DNA of 46,096 bases from Actinomortierella ambigua. Lineage: Eukaryota > Mortierellomycota > Mortierellomycetes > Mortierellales > Mortierellaceae. The notes under the pieces are model-generated. The model was not told the DNA's origin. It searched no databases and was given only the letters and a program-made list of their open reading frames with translations. Shown here one piece after another: positions 1 through 10,309 of this stretch; position 1 is the first letter of the stretch, and every line of letters starts with the position of its first letter. The position numbers and the translations under genes were made by a program. The DNA lies in contig JAAAJB010000241.1 of the NCBI GenBank assembly GCA_016098155.1, positions 1-46,096 of the forward strand, in the 5' to 3' direction.

Positions 1-2
1 CA

Positions 3-308
3 ATGATGATCAAGTCCTCGCTGCTTTTGTTGCTCGGAGTGGCCACTGCCGTCTCCGCGAAATGTGTCAGGAAACTAACCGATTGTCCTAGTGGAACCAC
101 TCCCGTCTTTGATCCGCCTGCGTGTCGTGCTCAGGGATCCCCGGAGATGGTTATTAACTGCGTAGAAGATGCTCGTTATAGGCCCATTTGGAGCTCACGC
201 CATCGTCTCGCATCTCCCGATCGTTTCTGCAATGGGCCGGGCTATTCATGTAGCGGGGATGGAGACTGCTGCTCGGGTGAGTGCTACCAGGGTTGGTGTC
301 TGGGTTAG
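3..308 (+). CDS. Small secreted cysteine-rich protein (knottin-like C-terminus)
   Basis: Reading frame of 101 residues. The first ATG is at base 3 and a second in-frame ATG is at base 6, so nothing upstream can be checked. Residues 1-19 are a clear signal peptide with a leucine-rich core ending in Ala-Lys. The mature part holds ten cysteines. The last six fall in a tight block (C..YSC..GDCC..EC..WC) whose spacing, including the Cys-Cys pair, resembles inhibitor-cystine-knot folds. The middle section (about residues 55-72) is basic and free of cysteine and could hide a short intron, although no convincing splice pair was found. Function is unknown. Secretion is inferred from the signal peptide, and no known family is recognised. 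Confidence 0.6.
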   Translation: MMIKSSLLLLLGVATAVSAKCVRKLTDCPSGTTPVFDPPACRAQGSPEMVINCVEDARYRPIWSSRHRLASPDRFCNGPGYSCSGDGDCCSGECYQGWCLG

Positions 309-1669
309 TTTTAGTATCTCCCTCGATAGTACAGAGCATGCTGTTTATTATCTTCCTGTTGCCTCTTACCCCCTCGGCGACAGCGCTTAGTTGCTACTTC
401 CTCAGATCTTCATCTCCTGAAAGAGTAAAATTAAATACTTGTGGGTGCGCCCTGCTCAAAAATTTGTTGGTCCGATGATGTTTTGTTGTGCTGGGGATTT
501 TTAGGAAACACTATTGCTGGCGAGTTTCATCGTCCTAAACCTACGACATGTGCATACATACTTATTTACTAAAAGTCGATCAAAGACAATAATCACAAAC
601 AAAAGGTAGCGAGCCTACAACTCTTAAAGACCTTTCCTTCGCAGCGCTCGACCATCTTCTCCTGTCGAGTCGAGGTACCTCCAGCATTGCAGAGTAGCCT
701 AATGCAATGTCTTCCATAATTCTGTGGTTTAGAGCAGATGATGTAGAGCGGCTGACTCCTTCGAGCAGGTCGGACCAGTGAGATTAGAACACTGCCAGCC
801 GCAGAGATAAATCGTTTCACACAACGACAGGTCACCCACCCTTTTCTCTTCCACCGCCACATTTGTCGTCTTTCCTCCCCTTATCATGCTCTTGTCGATA
901 TCCAAACCAGTCCCAATTGCAGCACGCCTTGGTAACTTTTTCACCAGCCTTTTTGACCAACATGTGATACCAGGACTTGCGTCGACTTTCGTAGCGAGGT
1001 AAGGTCAGGGCGACGGCAACGACTGCAGTCACCAATGTGGACCTCCATGGTGGCTTTGAGTTGGGTTGATCGAGGTGTATGCAGGGTGGGCAGAGAGCTG
1101 GTGTGTGCTGGAAGGGAAAAAAAGGAAAATGAGTAGAAATTTTATTTTCGATGGACAAAATGGGATTTTTCTCCTCTTCATACATTTATGAAAAGAAAGA
1201 GACCGCCTGTAAAGGCAAAGAATAAGGGTTGCATGTAGTGGTTTTGATGATTGGTTCTTGGGAATGCAACACTCACTCATGTTTCGTCGTATACCCTCGT
1301 GGTCCCAAAATCAGTTCATCCTATTTACACACTGTTCACGCCGATCAGCCTAACCTGTGTCCAGTCACATCTCGTCTACAGGTCCTGTCCCTCTCACCCT
1401 TCACAACTTCCAAGGTGAAGGGCGACTTGCGGCGTGAAGGCCGCGGGTTACTGTTGCGATGTATGCATTTTGCACAAAAACTTCCTCTGCCCCCACTCCA
1501 CCCGCACACACACACGCACACACTCTGCATCTACAGCGCCTGGGGCGCAGCTTCGCATTTGATCTTTACACCGGGGGGTTTTTTCCCGTTGATCTCCACT
1601 TTTCAGATTTCTTATCAATTTTTAGAAAAAAAGGGGGGAGGGGCGAGGGACAAAACCAACGATTTATGT
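309..1669. other. Gene-poor interval
   Basis: No convincing gene. The minus strand between about 740 and 1040 has overlapping short frames that could be joined by a 48-base GT-AG gap into a small cysteine-containing protein. There is no clear start, and the evidence is too weak to call a gene. A short CA-rich stretch lies near 1505-1530. Confidence 0.5.
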
Positions 1670-1760
1670 GATGGAATCGAAGCATCGTCAACGTGCACCA
1701 GGCAACAAAATAGAGTTGTTCGCGCGAAGAGTTGTTTAGACTGGGGCCAAAAGACTTCGA
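1670..1760 (-). pseudogene. Relic of an M13 peptidase C-terminal exon
   Basis: About 60-80 bases match part of the last exon of the intact M13 gene at 42.8-45.6 kb, in the same orientation. Read on the minus strand, residues such as SLNNSSREQLYFVAW correspond to the GLNNYTREQLFYVAW segment of the intact protein. A gap of about 12 bases removes the Gln-Val-Trp part of the following segment. Flanking sequence on both sides is not recognisable as M13. It lies just beyond the end of the larger M13 pseudogene, so it is a second, more decayed copy and not part of that gene's last exon, which is already complete. Confidence 0.6.
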
Positions 1761-1870
1761 ATGTGGGGGCAGCAACTGCCCTTTGTTTGTTAATGAGCAG
1801 GGAGGGGAGAAAATCATCCAATGCGGAGGGGAGGTGGTGAGGGGGAAGGGTGCGTTACCAAAAGATCTTT

Positions 1871-4537
1871 TTACCAAATCACACACTTGTTGGCAGGGTT
1901 CAAGGGCGCCGTAGCCGCACATCCAAATGCAGCCGCAAACGCCGCCGAGTTTTGCATCGCGCCATTCACACGGGCCACCGGTGACGAATGCGCGTCCGTG
2001 CGCACATACTGGACCAGGGCCTCCGGTCGGACCTTGGCACACCACAGCTGGCCATACGCGACAAAGAACAGTTGTTCTCGCGTGTAGTTTTCCAATCCGG
2101 CCAATGGTCGGTTGTTGAACCGTTGTCCCTCCGGGTCCGACACCCAGCGTGCATTCCAGGTTGCATAGCTCTTTTGGACGCCGCCGTTGTCGGCCAGGTT
2201 CTCGCTCAGCGTCAACTGGCCGTTGACGGGGATCGGCGCCCCACCGGGGACGGGGTTCGGGACCAAGAATTGGGCATATTGGTCTTTGAAGCATTAGGCC
2301 TTGGCTAGGAACTGGGTTGCTGTGGAGTTTGTCCACCACTGTGAAGATGTTAAAAAAAGGGGGGAGGGAAGTGGGAGTGGGAATGAATATTGCTTTAGGT
2401 TACGCTTAGGCCTTGACATACCATACAAGAACAGCAGCAACAACAACGACGACAAGTAAGTCAATCAAGGGACCAAGAACACACACTTACATCGACTTGA
2501 GTTCCATTCTCATCATACGTACGTCCATTATACATTACTATCCAGTCCATGTGTCAGCTCATGACCTGCCACGACGCCCATCCCTCCGAAATTCAGGTAC
2601 TCTGGGTTGTCCTCGACAAAGAACGGGCGCTGCAAGATCCCGGCCGAGAAGACAATCTCATTCCGCGTATGGGTAAACAAGGCATCGACGACCTGTGGGT
2701 CCGACAGCATCGTCCGCCTCTCGGTCTTCTTTCCAGCCTGGCTCAGCAGCCTGCCCACGGTCCAACGAGCGACACGGCCTTGGTTGCCATAAAAATCCGA
2801 GGCTTGGATCGCTAGCTGGCTGTAATACGAGCTGATTGACCTTGGCGAACGCACGTCCGGTGAAAAGGTCGTGTAGCCGACATGAGAGCCCATCTTCTTG
2901 AGCTTGGCGATCGCGTGTGCGCGTGTTGGTGGATCCAACCAGTCGAGGTTGTTCTCGAGATCCTAGAGATAGCTCTGGCGTAGGGCCTCGATGATGTACT
3001 CGCCGAGCTGTTTGGAGGTCGCGGGAAAAGCCTGGGCAATGTAGAAATGGCCCAGAATCGAGCCTTGGCCATTGTTGGCGGCCTCGAGACAGGTCTGGGA
3101 CCGTGATGGTGGGATCTCGGGGTTGGGAGCCCGAGAGTGTGGCATGGAACATTTCGAGCGGACGTCGAAACTCGGACGAGAGATCTTGCCCACGTCGGAA
3201 GATGAGCTTCCAGGCCAGGTAGTGTTGGAGTGTCGAGGGTTGGGCCTGTTGCAAGAGTCGACCGAGTTGCTCGACATAGGCAGGGGAACGGACGGTGATG
3301 TTTTGGCGGCGCAGGGCCCTTGTTTGCAGCGTTTGCTCGAGGAAGAGGCTCCAGTCGACGGCCGGGCTCAAACGGTCGAGTTGACCCAGGTTGCGTGGAT
3401 GGATGTTTCGGGACGAGTCGTGAAGCTCTTGGGGGTCGGTCGGGATCTTGGCCAGTGCGGTCTCAAAGGCGACGATCTCTTGGGCCATCGTGCCAAAGTC
3501 GATCACCGTCGCGTTTGCTGGACCGGCTTGGCCAGAAGGAGAGAGCGGCGCGAAAGAGGCTGTCATCATCTGTTGAATCAAGCCCTGAAGCTGGGTCGTG
3601 ATCGACTCGTCGGAATAGAGCTCCCGAGCTGGGAGCGTCAGTCCACCTTCTTCCAGGGACACGCCCTGGGTCATGGTGTTGGAGGGGTCCTCGCCCACGG
3701 TAAAGCTCAAGAACGTGTCCACGCCCGAGCGCACGAAATGGGCAAGTGCTACCGAGAGTCTGGCGCGGTTGGTGCCTCGTGGCTTGCCGGGATTTTTGTT
3801 GGGAGGGAACACCGAGGCCAGTTGGCTGCCAGGGATTGGATAGACGGTCGAGATCACCTGTTGGAGCTCCCGAAAGAGTGGCTGGTGGCCGATGGCGGAC
3901 AATTGTGTCTCGTTCATACAAGACTTGTACAGAGCTTGAGATTTTTTGAGGAGGCTGAGGTACACGGGGTCGAGACGTTTGCCATCGGGACCTTTGAGGG
4001 ACTTTGGATCAGCCTCGAGGATCTTTTGCACAACGGCCTACTTTTGTTCCAGGTGAATTGAAGTGGTAGGAAGGTTGAGTCGCTCATTCGGTATCGGTTT
4101 ATGGGCTTGTTTCTTGGGAGATAACTCGATACTCATCACACACAATTCTACTTACATCCGATCTCTTTTGCGTTTGCTCGAAAGCGCTGACCATCACAGT
4201 GTTTTCATTTATGGGGCAGGAGGGCGAGAGAACAAACCGATGAATAAATATCGTCTCACGCGAAACAAACGCAAAGAGTCTTCATGGTTTGTGCGTTGTC
4301 TCTTTAGCCACTTACATGCAAACTGATAAAAGTCCACACATGGGTCGGCCTTAGGGTTCATGTTGCTGAGGATGGTTTGTGCCGCTATAACACACGCCGG
4401 GGTCGGGGTGATCCTGTAGGAGCTGGTCCAGAAGGAGCGGTGGTCGATTGTGGAGTGCTACCGTGCAGAGCCGCTGCTGCTGTCAAGATCAACAACGAGA
4501 GAACCCACACCGACGCAGTGGAGAGCTTCATGAGCAT
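1871..4537 (-). pseudogene. M13 (neprilysin-type) zinc metallopeptidase pseudogene
   Basis: Collinear with the intact M13 gene at 42835-45610, with introns at the same places. Exon 1 is 4537 to 4316 (signal peptide), an exon 2 remnant ends at 4156, exon 3 is 4037 to 2491 and exon 4 is 2338 to 1871. The zinc motif HELTH and the downstream ENLADNGG are still readable. At least five lesions break it: a frame change in the exon 1 low-complexity stretch near 4395-4440; a one-base frameshift near 3115-3145; an in-frame TAG at 2963-2965; a 7-base insertion near 2527-2533 just after HELTH; and a CAA-to-TAA-type stop at 2294-2296 aligned with a Gln in the paralogue. The exon 2 acceptor also looks lost. 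A TATA-like sequence remains near 4686-4692. A functional product is very unlikely. Confidence 0.9.
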
Positions 4538-4916
4538 TTTGTAGAGATGGTTTGTGTGTGTAGCCTTTTGTACGAGCGAAAAGGAGTGAGATGAAGAGGG
4601 AGATGGATAAATATGTATGTTTGTATATGCCAAGAGACCCAGAAAGCTTGCAATGTGATGCGTTCTCAGGCTAAGGTTGCATCCTTTTTATATGCAGCGC
4701 TGCATGCGAGGCTTTGTGTTTCGATTTCAGGGGTGGAATCCTCTAGGCAAGGCTGTGATATGCACCACCGGCAACATTGCCGGGGCCCAAACCATGTCAA
4801 AATAGGGAGCTCTCTTCCGAGATGCAAACTCAGCCTGTACATTCCGGGTACATTCTGAATTTCTCACAATTCATTTTCTAATCCCTCTCTCCCCTCTTTT
4901 CTCTCATTCCTTGGAA

Positions 4917-6839
4917 ATGTCATTGCTGCAGTGCTCCGGCATTTCCATCGCTGGCCGACGCATGGCTCAGACCATGGCGACCCCTCTGGCGTCTTCTTGC
5001 CGCTATGGTTTCCGGTATCAAAGGATCGCTGTCCCTGCGCTTGATCGCCACCAAGCTGCGCTACGACAGCCCGTGGCACTCCAAGTGGCAGGCATGACAC
5101 GTTTATTCCACACAACTCCTCTTCGATGGACGGTATCAGCCACAACGACGACGACTACTGACGCCAAGGGCACGAATAGTCAGGATGCCGCTGCCGTCGC
5201 CGCCGCCGCCGCCGAGGAGCCGATTCAGGGGACGGCATCCTTGTACCACCGCCATCTTTTGATCTGCAAGGGTGTCCCCTCCAAGGAATGGCCCAAGAAG
5301 CCCGAGTTGTCTGATCCGTACCTCAACTTGCTCACAACAGCTGTCCGGGGCCAAATCATCAAGGTGAATCTCACCGATGTGGCCACAACTGTTGTGGGCG
5401 GATCATCGACATTGCCGTCTTCGTCTTCTGTCTCAAAATCTCGAGAACAAAGCCCTCGTCATGACGTTGTGTTGTTTCCAGACAATGTCAAGTTTTGTCA
5501 GCTTGGTACCGAGTCGTTCCGAGATCTCGATCGGTTCTTGGCTGCACATCCTGTGGGCACGCTCCGACCATTCCTGGAAGCAAGGAGACAGGATTCGGAT
5601 CATCAAGGACAACACCAATCGCTGCCACCATCATCGGATGGGCGGACAACAACAGTCGAGCTCGTGGCTGGGGTGCCAGAGTCCAAGGTCGAGATCGAGC
5701 TTGTGCCGGAGAGGAGCGCTATCCTTGTCTGCACGCATGGGGCGCGAGACTGTCGATGTGGAGACCGCGGTGGAGAGATGCAGCGGATCCTGAAAGATAT
5801 GGTCGAGCAGACGGGGTTGTCTTCTGCCGTCAAGGTCTATGGCGTGAGCCATATCGGAGGCCACAAGTACGATGGACGGAAAAGGAAAAAAATGAATGGG
5901 TGGGACAAAAAAAAAGGGAAAAGAAGTTGACATGTCTCACTTTAATCATATTTTTTTTTTATTTTGTAGACACGCTCCGAACACCATCATATACCCATCA
6001 GGCGACTGGCACGGCGATCTGTCGGAGCACGACTCTGTGGATGCACAGCAGATTTTGTTTGCAGCACTCTCGACAGCCTCCATGACTCCAGAGGCGCTCA
6101 AGACGTTGGAACCGGTCATGTTGGATAAGTGGCGAGGCAGGATCGGCATGAGCCAGGATCAGCAGCTGAAATATTACCAAGAAATCCAAGAAAGGCATGA
6201 AAAGTTTGCAGCAGAGTATGAACAGGAGTCAGCCTCATCCTCTCAGAGTCTTTTTGCGGCGCCAGGAGAGGATCTGTATCAAGACGACGGATTGCCGATG
6301 AATATCGATTGTGAGCTCAGGCATACAGAGCAAAAGGAGGAGCTTCTAAAAGCGCGGGACAAAGCGGCACCGGCGACAGCACCTGAAGACACAGATGCCG
6401 ACGCGTCGTCGACAGTCAACATTGTTTTCGAAACGTTTCAAAAGGTAAAGACACCGATCAAGGCCAAGATCGGAGAGCGGATCCTCGATATTGTCAAAGA
6501 CAAAGACGATCCCTCGCGTCATAACGTCTATCAGGCTCTCGAATGTACATGCGGCGGTCAACTTGGTAAGATTATGGAAATCATGTCGTACGATGATCTC
6601 TATCTCGCTGGATGATTCAGTATCTGATTTTTTTTTTTTTTTTTTTTTTTTTTGTAGAATGTGCTACCTGTCATGTGTACATCGAATCCCCATATTATGA
6701 GCGGCTTCCGCCGGTGACGGATGCGGAGGAGGATATGCTAGAGTATGCCATTGGACGAAAGGCACACTCGCGGTTGGGCTGCCAAATCCGCATGAAGCCC
6801 GAGTATGAAGGCATGGTTGTCAAGCTCCCCCAGTACTAA
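4917..6839 (+). CDS. Suc_Fer (Apd1/Aim32-like) domain fused to an adrenodoxin-type [2Fe-2S] ferredoxin, mitochondrial
   Basis: Three exons (4917-5866, 5970-6565, 6658-6839) give 575 residues. Residues 1 to about 80 are basic, Ser/Thr-rich and lack acidic residues, as in mitochondrial presequences. Residues 100-340 form a sucrase/ferredoxin-like domain with a cysteine-rich CTHGARDCRCGDRG segment (about 270) and SHIGGHKHAPN (about 310). The HxxxH of the latter matches the histidine cluster ligands known in Apd1/Aim32. Residues 465-575 form a vertebrate/mitochondrial-type ferredoxin: CGGQLECATC gives Cys-x5-Cys-x2-Cys, and RLGCQI supplies the fourth ligand. The first splice turns ..GGHK into ..GGHKHAPN and the second joins CTCGGQL to ECATC, so both are fixed by motif continuity. 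Role inferred: a mitochondrial protein carrying two iron-sulfur centres, probably in redox or electron transfer. The partner reductase is not visible here. Confidence 0.85.
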
Positions 6840-6970
6840 ATAGAGTCGCATTATGTAATAATATCTCACACTTTTACACGCAGCATGGTGAAATAATATG
6901 CATAGTCATTCTATGGAGAAGCAAAAAAAAAAGCATCCGTGGTCTCGTCTATAAAGAGGCTGTCTGTTGT

Positions 6971-7965
6971 CTACGCCTTGGGTGTAGGGAGCTCGGGGAT
7001 AGTGGTTCTGAGGAAGGCCAGAATGTCACGGATCTCTTCAGGGCAAGCGCTATGGCCCATTTCATACGTATTGAAGTTGACATTGTACTTGTGCTTCTTC
7101 AGGAGCTCAGCGGAATGCTTTCCGAATTCATAACGGACAACCTTGAGAATGTCAAAAAGGGGAATAAAATTACATTGTGAGTGTTAGGGGAGCTTTTTTT
7201 CGGCTATCATAGCATGCTAATTCTGCCATATTTGAAGAGGGATATTCTCCGCTGTCTTTTTTTTTTTTTGAAATCATGACATGATACTTACAGGATCCGC
7301 GCTGCCATGGCCCCAAAAGATGGGTGTCTTTTGGTTGGCCTCAGAAGTCATACTCATGATCTTCTTGTGGAGGGGCAGGTAACCGCTGAGGGAGAGCAAG
7401 CCCGCATACTTGAACTCGGTGGTCAAGCCAATCATCAGACCGAGCACACAGCCCTGAGAGAAGCCGCCGACGACGATGCGGTTGGCGGGGATACCGTGGT
7501 TGTCGATTTCCTCGCGCACAAGCTCCATCACGGACTGGCGCGACTTGACCAGACCAGCCTCGTCCGACTCTTGCTCAAGGTCGTTGAGCGACTTGATGTC
7601 GTACCACGACGGCATCAGCATACCGTAGTTGAGCGTCACGGGCTGGTTGGGTGCGTTGGGGAAGATGAATTTGACATGGGGCAGGCTTCTTTGCAGCTAG
7701 ATGAAAATGAAAAAGGGGGGAGAATTGGTGGAACGTTGAATATCGTCCGCATAGAAGGATAAATGGGAATGGGCAACATTGTCTTCTTGTGGAAGTGTGT
7801 GGGGGGGGGCGGAAGGGGAGGTTGTCATGCATGGAGTACCTCCTCACCGACAGGGGCCCAGCCGGTGCCCTGGTCACCCAGGCCGTGCATAAAGATGACA
7901 CTGGCGGTGTGCTTGCTACGAGCAGGGAGGATCACAGAGGTAAGCTTCTTGAGTTGCGAGGCCAT
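6971..7965 (-). CDS. Acyl-protein thioesterase 1 / lysophospholipase (alpha/beta hydrolase)
   Basis: Three exons (7965-7840, 7696-7292, 7141-6971) give 233 residues, the normal length of the APT1 family. It removes palmitate or other acyl groups from cysteine residues of cytosolic proteins and can hydrolyse lysophospholipids. The catalytic triad is visible: Ser122 in GGFSQG, Asp176 in GHGSADP and His207 in GHSACPEE. HGLGDQGTGW near residue 28 and MPSWYDI near residue 70 are family signatures. All splice sites are GT-AG and keep phase 0. The ATG at 7965 was chosen over upstream frame because it gives the usual short N-terminus. No signal peptide or membrane segment is present, so the protein is cytosolic. 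Its 3' end faces the 3' end of the Suc_Fer/ferredoxin gene, 131 bases away. Confidence 0.92.
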
Positions 7966-8112
7966 ATTGACAGTAGGTGGGTGTTGCGAATCTGTTCCTA
8001 TGTTGAAGAAAAAAGAAAGAAAGTTCAATGTGAGGAATGAACGGAAATAAATGTTTGCCTTGCTTCAACCCCGACATGCATTCAAAGTCTTTTTTTTTCT
8101 CCTCATTGGGGA

Positions 8113-8536
8113 TCAGAACGAACTAGATGGCGGATGAGGTCGAGACGGTGCCAGTGATGGTGGCAAAGGTGGTGAGAGCAGAGTGTAGACTATGCCGCCT
8201 ATAATGACTAGCAAAGGCAAGGCCCACTTCAGCCATGCTCGTTGCGACATGCCCATGGACTCGATTCGATCTTCGCAGCCGAGGAGGGTCTGAAAATTGG
8301 GGGCAAAATCAAGGTCGTTGAATTCCACGAAATCTGCGCTATAGCTATAGCTGTATCATCAATCTGCCCACCACCCCCTGTTTTATGATACCATGCTGCT
8401 GATCTTTGAGTTGTCGCGGTTCTCGATTACTGACTGCCGCGTAAACGCAATAATGTCGTGCAAAATAGACAAAGTCCGCCCACATCCTGAACTCGTGGCC
8501 GATAGCATGTGATCCAGTGGGGTCCAGTACGGTCAT
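8113..8536 (-). CDS. Putative small tail-anchored membrane protein
   Basis: Two exons (8536-8392 and 8333-8113) joined by a 58-base GT-AG intron give about 121 residues. The N-terminal 85 residues are hydrophilic with several aromatic residues (MWADFVYFARHYC). One hydrophobic span (KWALPLLVIIGGIVYTLL) lies near residues 90-108 and is followed by a Pro/Ser-rich tail, so a C-terminally anchored topology is plausible. The acceptor region contains several AGs, including a repeated ctatag. The one that keeps the frame is the last, at 8334-8335. No family is recognised. The gene is divergent from the GST-like gene, with starts 236 bases apart. The call rests on frame continuity and the membrane span only. 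Confidence 0.45.
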
Positions 8537-8771
8537 GTCTTCTTCTTGCGGCGGTTAGCTGTGGTAGCGCCGCCTCGTCCTACGTCGCTCGGCCGGACCG
8601 TTTCAATTGTCCACGCCATCGATCACCATTCGCAGTCATTCGTGCTCCACTCAAAAGCTTAAAAGAGTCTTCAATTTGTTTGTATCTCTCTCACCTGCAT
8701 CATTTCACTCCACCTCCGCATCCCCCCCCACATACCACACACATACCACACATACCCGCTCCCTCTGTATC

Positions 8772-9791
8772 ATGACCACCACTCCAGCAGTGTCCAAAGA
8801 TGGTCCAACCCAAGTTCTGCTGACCCCTGACCGGATCCAGAAGCTCACCCTGACAACCATCAACGTGTCGCACTATAACGAAAAGGTGCGCTGGGCACTC
8901 GACTACTTCAAAGTTCCCTACACAGAGTACCGCACGCTCCCTTTGCTCCATTTCTTTAGCATGTTCAATAAGCGCAACCGTGAAGGTACACCTGCAGGCG
9001 GTGGAACGCGCTTCATGACACCCCACCTCGAAGTCGAGCTCAAGGCTGGCCACGATCCCAAGACGACTGCACTCGTCAACTCGAGCACCATCAACAAGTT
9101 TCTGTCCTCGCAGTACAGTTCGACTCAGAGCCCTAGCCTCTACTTTGATGACGACGATCAAGAAGACAAAGATGCCAAGGACGACGAAACTGCCAGAAAC
9201 GTCCACCGTCAAAAGGTGATCGAGCTCGAACGGCGGCTTGACCATGTTCTCGGCGTCCACGTGCGTCGGTACCTCTATGGCGAGATGCTGCTGTACGCAC
9301 CTCGCCCGATCTTTGGCGAGCTCGGCAAGCATGACGGCTACGGCAAGCTTCAGCGTGCGATCTGGTGGCTCGCACACCCACTGGTGCGATTGGCGCTGAT
9401 CAAGGTCTTTAGTCTGACGCCAGAGCATGTACGCAAGTCGCGCGATATTCTGGAGAAGGAGTTTGAGTACTTTTCACAGGTGCTTCAGGGCGAATCGTCA
9501 GACTCGGGGGAGGATGGCGAGGCACCTTTGCGATTCTTGGTCGGAAACAGGTTCTCGGCCGCCGACTTGGCTTTGGCCGCCTTGGGTTGCATGGTGATGG
9601 GCCTGGGACGCGAGGAAGGTTACGGCGCATGGGTGCCCTCTCCAGAGGCGCTACGACCCGAAGCTGTGGCGTGGGGGGAGAAGATGAAGGCAACTCCTGC
9701 GGGCCAGCATATCTTCAACTGCTACCAACGGTACCGCGGTCAAAAGGCACCGGGATCCAGCTACGGCATGCTGTTCTTTGGATGGTGGTAG
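8772..9791 (+). CDS. Glutathione S-transferase-like protein
   Basis: Single exon of 339 residues from the ATG at 8772. An upstream extension is open but low complexity and rich in Pro/His/Thr, and is probably 5' leader. The N-terminal 85 residues resemble the thioredoxin-fold half of GSTs (SHYNEKVRWALDYF...VPY, then TRFMTPHLEVEL and NSSTINKFL in the positions of the glutathione-side strands). The C-terminal half is helical and ends with a GST-like segment (FLVGNRFSAADLALAAL). An acidic insert (about residues 118-140) separates the two. The ligand and reaction are not predictable: the usual catalytic Ser/Tyr is not obvious, and divergent members may bind other substrates. Likely soluble, with a C-terminal GMLFFGWW tail that is unusually hydrophobic. 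Confidence 0.75.
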   Translation: MTTTPAVSKDGPTQVLLTPDRIQKLTLTTINVSHYNEKVRWALDYFKVPYTEYRTLPLLHFFSMFNKRNREGTPAGGGTRFMTPHLEVELKAGHDPKTTALVNSSTINKFLSSQYSSTQSPSLYFDDDDQEDKDAKDDETARNVHRQKVIELERRLDHVLGVHVRRYLYGEMLLYAPRPIFGELGKHDGYGKLQRAIWWLAHPLVRLALIKVFSLTPEHVRKSRDILEKEFEYFSQVLQGESSDSGEDGEAPLRFLVGNRFSAADLALAALGCMVMGLGREEGYGAWVPSPEALRPEAVAWGEKMKATPAGQHIFNCYQRYRGQKAPGSSYGMLFFGWW

Positions 9792-10309
9792 AAATAGGTG
9801 TAGCGTATTATGTAGTGGTTTATTCCTATGATAAACAAAGCTGTTCGCTATTCGTCGAGCCAGCAGTGTCATGTTTCTTCCAGGGGTACGAGGAATCATA
9901 CGTTGCCGTTTGATGTATCAGGAGGAGCCATAGCACAAACCGGGCTTAGATGAGGCCCAACTTGATCCCTTTCTTCCCTTCGTCTCCGTCTCTCTCTCTC
10001 TCTCTTTCTTTTTTTTTTTTTACTCTCTCCCTTACCTCCTTGTACCCTTGTTACCTCCTCAGAAAAAGCAAAACAAGTAATCCGCAATCGTGCGAATGGG
10101 GTCAGTAAGAGGATCGTATGCCAATTGTTATATAAAAGCAGGATTTATTTACAACCAATATTTTTTCTCAAGATGGAAGGGAAACGACATCCATCTCGCC
10201 CAACCCACTTGTCCCCCACTCTTCTCTCTCGCCCGCGGCCATTCCGCCCTCCCCCGTTACTTTACCTCGGTACTTTTGTACGAATCGCTACCCATTCGCC
10301 AACGTCACA
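9792..10309. other. Intergenic region with polypyrimidine tracts
   Basis: No gene is seen between the GST-like gene and the Atg22-like gene. It holds a CT-rich microsatellite and T run near 9978-10022 and a second CT-rich leader just before the next start. Confidence 0.6.
10129..10138 (+). promoter_or_regulatory. TATA-like element upstream of the Atg22-like gene
   Basis: TATATAAAAG-type sequence about 175 bases before the ATG at 10310, in the right orientation. Inferred from sequence only. Confidence 0.35.

Noticed and set aside
740..1040. Possible small secreted protein on the minus strand
   Set aside because: It needs a 48-base intron and has no clear start; the shared KSWY with the 35.4 kb block is too short to count.
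1229..1840. 203-residue plus-strand frame
   Set aside because: Low-complexity His/Thr stretch from a CA repeat, and it runs antisense over the M13 relic.
3072..4061. 329-residue open frame on the plus strand
   Set aside because: It is antisense to the M13 pseudogene, which aligns residue by residue with the intact paralogue. The plus frame shows no domain.
7307..7762. 151-residue plus-strand frame
   Set aside because: Antisense to exon 2 of the acyl-protein thioesterase, whose catalytic motifs fix the coding strand.
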